Shown: one piece after another, positions 5,845-9,162 of the stretch
How the letters are laid out: the number at the start of each line of letters is the position of its first letter
How positions within the stretch are numbered: the stretch's first letter is position 1
Assembly: GCA_021160205.1 (NCBI GenBank)
Contig: JAGHCZ010000008.1
Coordinates: forward strand, 1 to 9,162
Length of the DNA: 9,162 nt
Direction: 5' to 3'
DNA from: Nitrososphaerota archaeon
GTDB lineage: Archaea > Thermoproteota > Nitrososphaeria_A > Caldarchaeales > Wolframiiraptoraceae
Position numbers and translations under genes: made by a program
Notes under the pieces: model-generated
Databases searched by the model: none
What the model saw: the letters and a program-made list of their open reading frames with translations, nothing else
Told to the model about the DNA's origin: nothing

Positions 5845-7620
5845 CTAAGAGCTCCACCTCTTTGCCCTCTTCATCAGTGGTTTCTTTTCGTAGCCGATCG
5901 TGTTTGCTAAGCTCTGGGCAACTTCGTCTATCTTCTCCTCGAGCCTGCTGAAGAGCTCCTTATATAGGGAAAGCATGCTATTCTTCGCAGCCTCCATATC
6001 TATCTCACCGCGCTCGATTTTCGCCATCATCTCCTCCACCTTCTTCCTCGTCCCCGGAGACACAAGCGTCTCATCTATCTTAGCGAGAATCTCTATCAGC
6101 TTGAAGCCTAAAGGAGTTGGATGAAAGGTCTTCCGCTTCCTTAACGTATATCCTCGACTCGTTATGAGGTCTGGGTATGTGGCCCGAGTGGCATCAGTCC
6201 CAATATTCCACCTTTCTAGAATTTTTAAGAGCTCTGGCTCGGTTAATCTAGGTGGTGGCTTCGTCTCCTCCTCTCTAAGCTCGATCTTAACCACTTTCAG
6301 CTTCTGCCCAGATATCATCTTCGGTAAAGGCTTTTCAGAAGGCTTCATGTAGGGTAGAATCTCAAAGAAGCCCTGCTTTGAGATTCTTGATCCCGAGGCA
6401 TGTAAGACTATTTCTTTGATTAAGATGATGGCAACTTGTTTTACTTTTTCGGCATCTTCATAGAAAGCATTCGCAAGAAATCTTCTCGCCACGTGCTCCC
6501 AAATCCTTCTCGCATTACCCTCACCTCGATACGGTCTCAGCGGATATATCGGGGTGTGCGCTCCATCATCGCGTTTTCCCTGCCTGGGATTTGGGCTGCG
6601 GAAGCGCATAGGATCAAGGCCAAGACCCCGAGCTGCGGCTTCTGCACGTTTCACAAAGTCAAAACCCCTTCTGTAGATGTTAGTATCGGTTCTAGGATAC
6701 GAAATATAGCCTTGTCCGTAAAGATTTTCTGCAATTGCAAGGGTTTTACTTGCAGGGATGCCGAAGAAACGAGAAGCATCTCTAAGTAGCTCATCCGTTC
6801 TCGTGGGAAGCGGCCTAGAAATTCTCTCCGAATACTCTTCATATCTATCTACGATAGCGGTTTTCTCCCCTTCTATGCTTCCATATTCCTTCTCAGCTCT
6901 CTCTTTAACCTTGAACTTATTGCTAAAAGCCCAGAACTTCTCACCATCCTCGGTCTCAAGTAGCGCAGCGATCCGCCAAAATTTCTCCGGCTTAAAATTC
7001 AGAATCTCCTTCTCACGTTGGACAACAAAATAAAGGGTAGGCGCCTGACATGAACCCCACGAAAGAACGCGGACGCGCGCCCCAGCTTTCCTCGTGCTAA
7101 GTGTTAGGAGTCTTGTGAAAGCTGCCCCTGTGATAAGATCAAAATCTCTTCTAAATGCGGCCTTTTCAACCCACCTCATATCTAGACCGAGCTCCTTGTT
7201 ATCCCACGCCCTCCTAAGCTCCGCATGGTCTGTCGAGTTAAATCGCATACGATAGAACGGCTTAGCATTTCCCTTAACCGCTTGCTGATATATGTAAGCA
7301 ATTTCCCAGCCTATCAACTCACCCTCTGGGTCATTATCGGTCGCTATCACGAGGGTAGCTTCTTTATTTTCCAAGAATGCTCTCTTTAGTGAATGATAGG
7401 TTTTCTTATCTCTAATAATGAGTCTCAGATCTTTTACGTCAAATAGCTTGCTTGGAGGAACATCGCGCCAATCATATCCCTCAGGAAAGTCTACATCAAG
7501 GATGTGCCCTCTTACAGATAGAACTAGCGCAGAGGATATGCGGAGACGTTCAATTCTTCTGCCAACCGAAGGTTTCTCAGCAACGATAACCCATCTATAA
7601 CGCTCTCTACTTTGCGGCAT
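5845..7620 (-). CDS. topA: Type IA DNA topoisomerase, archaeal/eukaryotic Topo III type
   Basis: Relaxes negatively supercoiled DNA and decatenates single-strand-linked DNA through a 5'-phosphotyrosine intermediate. Numbering here is from the TTG at 7626. Order: Toprim domain with VIVAEKPS (Glu17) and DNDPEGE (Asp97, Asp99, Glu101, Glu103); FDLITGAAFTRLLTLS (162-177); LSWGSCQAPTL (188-198), the Top3 version of the GRVQ.PTL motif; RPLPTRTDELL (271-281); GYISYPRTDTN (306-316) with catalytic Tyr310; NPRQGKRDDGAHTPIYP (346-362); and NIGTDATRATYP (474-485). The 'YGSCQ'-like and 'QGYISYPRT.TN' wording is closer to eukaryotic TOP3 than to bacterial TopA. There is no C-terminal zinc finger, so this is a bare core with a charged tail rather than a reverse gyrase. 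I chose ATG 7620 (591 residues) because the TATA-like box predicts transcription from about 7622; TTG 7626 (593) is the alternative. The gene ends 93 bases from, and faces, the Toprim half-copy. Confidence 0.95.
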   Translation of the reverse strand: MPQSRERYRWVIVAEKPSVGRRIERLRISSALVLSVRGHILDVDFPEGYDWRDVPPSKLFDVKDLRLIIRDKKTYHSLKRAFLENKEATLVIATDNDPEGELIGWEIAYIYQQAVKGNAKPFYRMRFNSTDHAELRRAWDNKELGLDMRWVEKAAFRRDFDLITGAAFTRLLTLSTRKAGARVRVLSWGSCQAPTLYFVVQREKEILNFKPEKFWRIAALLETEDGEKFWAFSNKFKVKERAEKEYGSIEGEKTAIVDRYEEYSERISRPLPTRTDELLRDASRFFGIPASKTLAIAENLYGQGYISYPRTDTNIYRRGFDFVKRAEAAARGLGLDPMRFRSPNPRQGKRDDGAHTPIYPLRPYRGEGNARRIWEHVARRFLANAFYEDAEKVKQVAIILIKEIVLHASGSRISKQGFFEILPYMKPSEKPLPKMISGQKLKVVKIELREEETKPPPRLTEPELLKILERWNIGTDATRATYPDLITSRGYTLRKRKTFHPTPLGFKLIEILAKIDETLVSPGTRKKVEEMMAKIERGEIDMEAAKNSMLSLYKELFSRLEEKIDEVAQSLANTIGYEKKPLMKRAKRWSS

Positions 7621-7644
7621 TCCCAAACTGTATAGAAGCCCAGA

Positions 7645-7653
7645 ATTTATAGT
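7645..7653 (-). promoter_or_regulatory. TATA-like box of the topoisomerase gene
   Basis: On the minus strand this reads ACTATAAAT. Its centre near 7649 predicts transcription from about 7622, two bases before the ATG at 7620, so the mRNA would be leaderless. The box lies directly behind the stop codon of the HTH-LAGLIDADG gene (7662), giving the topoisomerase its own promoter rather than dependence on read-through. Confidence 0.5.
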
Positions 7654-7661
7654 GATTTCCT

Positions 7662-8777
7662 TTACGAGAAGACTTTATTTGTGAAGCCTCTGCATAGAAT
7701 TGAGAGTGGTTTTAGAGGCATACTTCTTGAAATAACGTTGTAATGCCAGTTTAATGAGATCGTTGCTTTGAAGAACCTTCTTACCCCTAGACCCCTAAGT
7801 AGGGATAGCCGTTCTTTTGCCAGCTGAATGGTAATATCCCTTAGCAATAGTATAGTTCTACTGACGTTATTAATCTCCTCGACTATTTCTGGTTTCGCGT
7901 GCTCATTGATATACTTCATTGCTAGCTCTTTCATGCACATTTTCTCTGGATGCAAGAAATTCATTTCTTCTAAGAACTTCATAGCTTTTCGATTCGTCAG
8001 CGACATGAACAGCTGTGCGCATCTGTCTCGCTTGTCTGGACCGCAAAGGATAGCTGGAAGTCGAAGAGTTTTGCGCAAAGCCCTTTCGATGCAGAGAAGG
8101 TGTTGAAAATCCTTTGAATAGACCGCTACCTTGCCAGTGATTTTTGCTCTTTTCGTAGTCAATACTATTGTCCCATCACACTCTACGACTCTAGTGAAGT
8201 AAAGGGGCAGTAGCTCTTTTCTGATCCGTGATAAGCGTTCTATGTATCCGCCCTTATCACAGTCCTCTAGTATCTCGTCGAAGCTTTCATCGATTACTAG
8301 CTTTATCGTCCACTCGTACTCAGAGGCTTTTTCGAATCTCAAAGGTCTCTTCGCTTTATCCGAGAATTTAGGCTCGCATTTTACGGCTGACAAATCGTTG
8401 CTTTTAGCAATCTTGTCTAAGAAAATTATCATTCCTAGATGCGTCGTCGAAGTCCTAATTCTGATTTTTCTCCGCCACCTTTCTTTATAGAAATCCGTGT
8501 GAATCAAGGCATTCAATTCAACAACCAGTTCCGCATCCCTCTCTGGATCGAATGTTCTGTACTTCCCTTTGGATCTAGCTAGTGAAACGACGTCAGACAT
8601 GTTTCTGGCAACTAAGCTGAATTCTTTGAAGAGTTGGCTTATCTTACTTTGACTAACGCCAAGTATCCTCGCTATTTCTCTTTGGGAAAGCCTTCGCGTA
8701 TAGTATGGCTCCATTAGCTTTCGTCGTAGCTCATCTCTACTACTAAATTGTCTGAAAAGCTTCGACTTCTCAGACAC
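7662..8777 (-). CDS. HTH protein fused to a degenerate two-repeat LAGLIDADG homing-endonuclease-like domain
   Basis: 371 residues from GTG 8777. Residues 13-53 form a helix-turn-helix (LSQREIARILGVSQSKISQLFKEF at 30-53). A linker, NMSDVVSLARSKGKYRTF (59-76), is of the kind that follows such HTHs in archaeal LAGLIDADG proteins. Repeat 1 has a decayed motif LVVELNALIHTDFYK (84-98) with an aspartate in the usual place (Asp95), then KIRIRTSTTHLGMI (104-117), a strongly typical strand-helix. YEWTIKLVIDESFDEIL (154-170) ends repeat 1. Repeat 2 begins ELLPLYFTRVVECDGTIVL (188-206, Asp201), then KVAVYSKDFQHLLCIERAL (216-234). A helical C-terminal region has no recognised motif. Both acidic positions survive although the helices have lost their glycines, so nuclease activity is uncertain; a DNA-binding regulator, as argued for bacterial WhiA, is possible. 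The frame is open up to 8894, but those codons overlap the small gene; GGAGGGGTGA five bases before GTG 8777 decides the start (GTG 8786 is an alternative). I see no intein or intron around it. Confidence 0.75.
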   Translation of the reverse strand: MSEKSKLFRQFSSRDELRRKLMEPYYTRRLSQREIARILGVSQSKISQLFKEFSLVARNMSDVVSLARSKGKYRTFDPERDAELVVELNALIHTDFYKERWRRKIRIRTSTTHLGMIIFLDKIAKSNDLSAVKCEPKFSDKAKRPLRFEKASEYEWTIKLVIDESFDEILEDCDKGGYIERLSRIRKELLPLYFTRVVECDGTIVLTTKRAKITGKVAVYSKDFQHLLCIERALRKTLRLPAILCGPDKRDRCAQLFMSLTNRKAMKFLEEMNFLHPEKMCMKELAMKYINEHAKPEIVEEINNVSRTILLLRDITIQLAKERLSLLRGLGVRRFFKATISLNWHYNVISRSMPLKPLSILCRGFTNKVFS

Positions 8778-8782
8778 TTTCT

Positions 8783-8792
8783 TCACCCCTCC
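8783..8792 (-). promoter_or_regulatory. Ribosome binding site deciding the HTH-LAGLIDADG start
   Basis: GGAGGGGTGA on the minus strand lies five bases before GTG 8777-8775 and contains the TGA stop of the small upstream gene. The two genes are therefore coupled: ribosomes finishing the small protein stop on the binding site of the next gene. Confidence 0.7.
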
Positions 8793-8950
8793 ATCTCGTC
8801 GTAGACTTCCTGCCTGCCCCACCAGCCTACCGCCTCCTCCAATAGCTCGTATATCTCCGCCTTCAGCCTCTCCATCAGCGGGTTTCCCAGCCACCTAGCA
8901 TAGTATCGGCAGAGCTCGAATAGATAAGCCTTAATCTTCGCGTATTCCAT
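8783..8950 (-). CDS. Small 55-residue helical protein of unknown function
   Basis: ATG 8950-8948 to TGA 8785-8783 encodes 55 residues beginning MEYAKIKAYLFELCRYYARW. It is preceded at five bases by AGGAGGTGA (8964-8956), one of the best Shine-Dalgarno sequences in the window. The product is predicted almost all helical, rich in aromatic residues (Tyr/Trp/Phe), with a WLGNP turn (20-24) separating two amphipathic helices and a charged end QEVYDEMEG. I do not recognise it. It forms a coupled pair with the HTH-LAGLIDADG gene, whose Shine-Dalgarno overlaps this stop. Small helical proteins beside a DNA-binding gene can be partners, antitoxin-like factors or mobile-element accessories; nothing in the sequence decides between them. 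Translation signals make me confident it is expressed, less so about its role. Confidence 0.7.
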   Translation of the reverse strand: MEYAKIKAYLFELCRYYARWLGNPLMERLKAEIYELLEEAVGWWGRQEVYDEMEG

Positions 8951-8955
8951 TAGCT

Positions 8956-8964
8956 TCACCTCCT
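8956..8964 (-). promoter_or_regulatory. Strong Shine-Dalgarno of the 55-residue gene
   Basis: AGGAGGTGA on the minus strand, five bases before ATG 8950, is a nearly full match to the 16S rRNA 3' end. It is the main evidence that this short frame is a real gene. Confidence 0.7.
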
Positions 8965-8996
8965 AGGGCTCGGCCCAACCCCCGGGAGGAGGGTGA
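8956..8996. repeat. Imperfect inverted repeat made of two back-to-back ribosome binding sites
   Basis: TCACCTCCTAGGG (8956-8968) is mirrored, with one inserted base and two mismatches, by GGGAGGAGGGTGA (8984-8996). The left arm is the minus-strand Shine-Dalgarno of the small gene. The right arm looks like one for a plus-strand frame. The 42-base gap holds no TATA-like box for either direction, so promoters must lie inside the opposing gene or further away. Confidence 0.4.
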
Positions 8997-8998
8997 AA

Positions 8999-9041
8999 AA
9001 CCCCATCTGTTAGGATAAGGTTTCCAGCGGAGATAGGGGTT
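8999..9041 (+). repeat. Stem-loop at the beginning of the right-edge open frame
   Basis: AACCCC-ATCT (8999-9008) pairs with AGAT-A-GGGGTT (9031-9041), a 10-base-pair stem with one bulged A and a 22-base loop. It begins inside the A-run following GTG 8993. It could hide a start region, affect reading of the frame, or be chance in a G-rich stretch. Confidence 0.3.
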
Positions 9042-9162
9042 CTAATCCTGAATGGTGGGGATAAGGCGGACTTCTGGGCTAACGTCAGGATAGGGGATGG
9101 GAGAGTTGAGGTCTATGAGTGCCGAGACCTGCAGAGGAAGCTCAGAAAGCTTATGATAGGGC
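9000..9162 (+). CDS. Open frame running off the right edge, start unclear (possible frameshift)
   Basis: The frame beginning ACC at 9000 is open for 54 codons to the window end and reads like a real protein: TPSVRIRFPAEIGVLILNGG, then a strand-rich part (FWANVRIGDGRVEVYE) and a basic helix (CRDLQRKLRKLM). In that frame a TGA at 8994-8996 blocks extension upstream, and no ATG, GTG or TTG occurs before the ATG at 9153-9155. A GTG with an adjacent GGAGGAGG lies at 8993 in another frame and ends after six codons. Removing one base from the A-run at 8996-9000 would join this GTG to the open frame. The gene may therefore carry a frameshift (error, mutation or programmed), or use a rare start. I do not recognise the product. 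Confidence 0.4.

Noticed and set aside
8778..8894. N-terminal extension of the HTH-LAGLIDADG protein (39 more residues from 8894)
   Set aside because: These codons are glycine-rich low-complexity sequence lying in a second frame of the small gene, which has the better Shine-Dalgarno; the site before GTG 8777 is stronger.
9013..9066. Direct repeat GGATAAGG (9013-9020 and 9059-9066) as a mobile-element or iteron signal
   Set aside because: Only two copies of eight bases in a G-rich stretch inside an open frame; expected by chance.

Overview
The window is archaeal DNA. The marker is an archaeal-type ribosomal protein uS12. Several genes have AT-rich TATA-like boxes about 25-40 bases before a short-leadered or leaderless start, and TTG/GTG starts are common. 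The topoisomerase is of the archaeal/eukaryotic Topo III type. A thermophilic member of the TACK/Thermoproteota side is my best guess, but no rRNA is present and I cannot name a genus.

Left half (1-5129), mostly ordinary chromosome: the 3' end of a small membrane protein (1-123); a membrane-anchored HExxH metalloprotease (177-1433); uS12 as an isolated gene with its own promoter (1495-1923); and, convergent to it, a PLP-dependent cysteine-synthase-family enzyme (1956-2849, minus). Divergent from that enzyme, and apparently sharing one symmetric TATA patch with it, is an M48-type peptidase bracketed by two zinc ribbons (2938-3906). An MFS transporter follows (3966-5129). These genes look like separate transcription units with no single shared pathway, although two of them are zinc metallopeptidases.

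Right half (5203-9162), the unusual part: a 182-residue protein (5203-5751) that is only the Toprim domain plus the next conserved block of a type IA topoisomerase. It ends abruptly at the motif where the full enzyme enters its DNA-gate domains. It faces, tail to tail, a complete but minimal Topo III (5845-7620, minus). The two are about 56% identical by hand alignment over the shared part, and every Toprim acidic residue is kept in the short one. Upstream of the full topoisomerase, on the same strand, is a helix-turn-helix protein fused to a degenerate two-repeat LAGLIDADG homing-endonuclease-like domain (7662-8777). It is translationally coupled to a 55-residue unknown protein (8783-8950). 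Only 42 bases separate that small gene from a plus-strand Shine-Dalgarno/GTG, behind which an open frame runs to the window edge but appears to need a one-base shift.

The best leads for something undescribed are the retained half-topoisomerase next to the full enzyme, and the small-ORF/HTH-LAGLIDADG pair. I saw no CRISPR array, tRNA, rRNA or intact insertion sequence.
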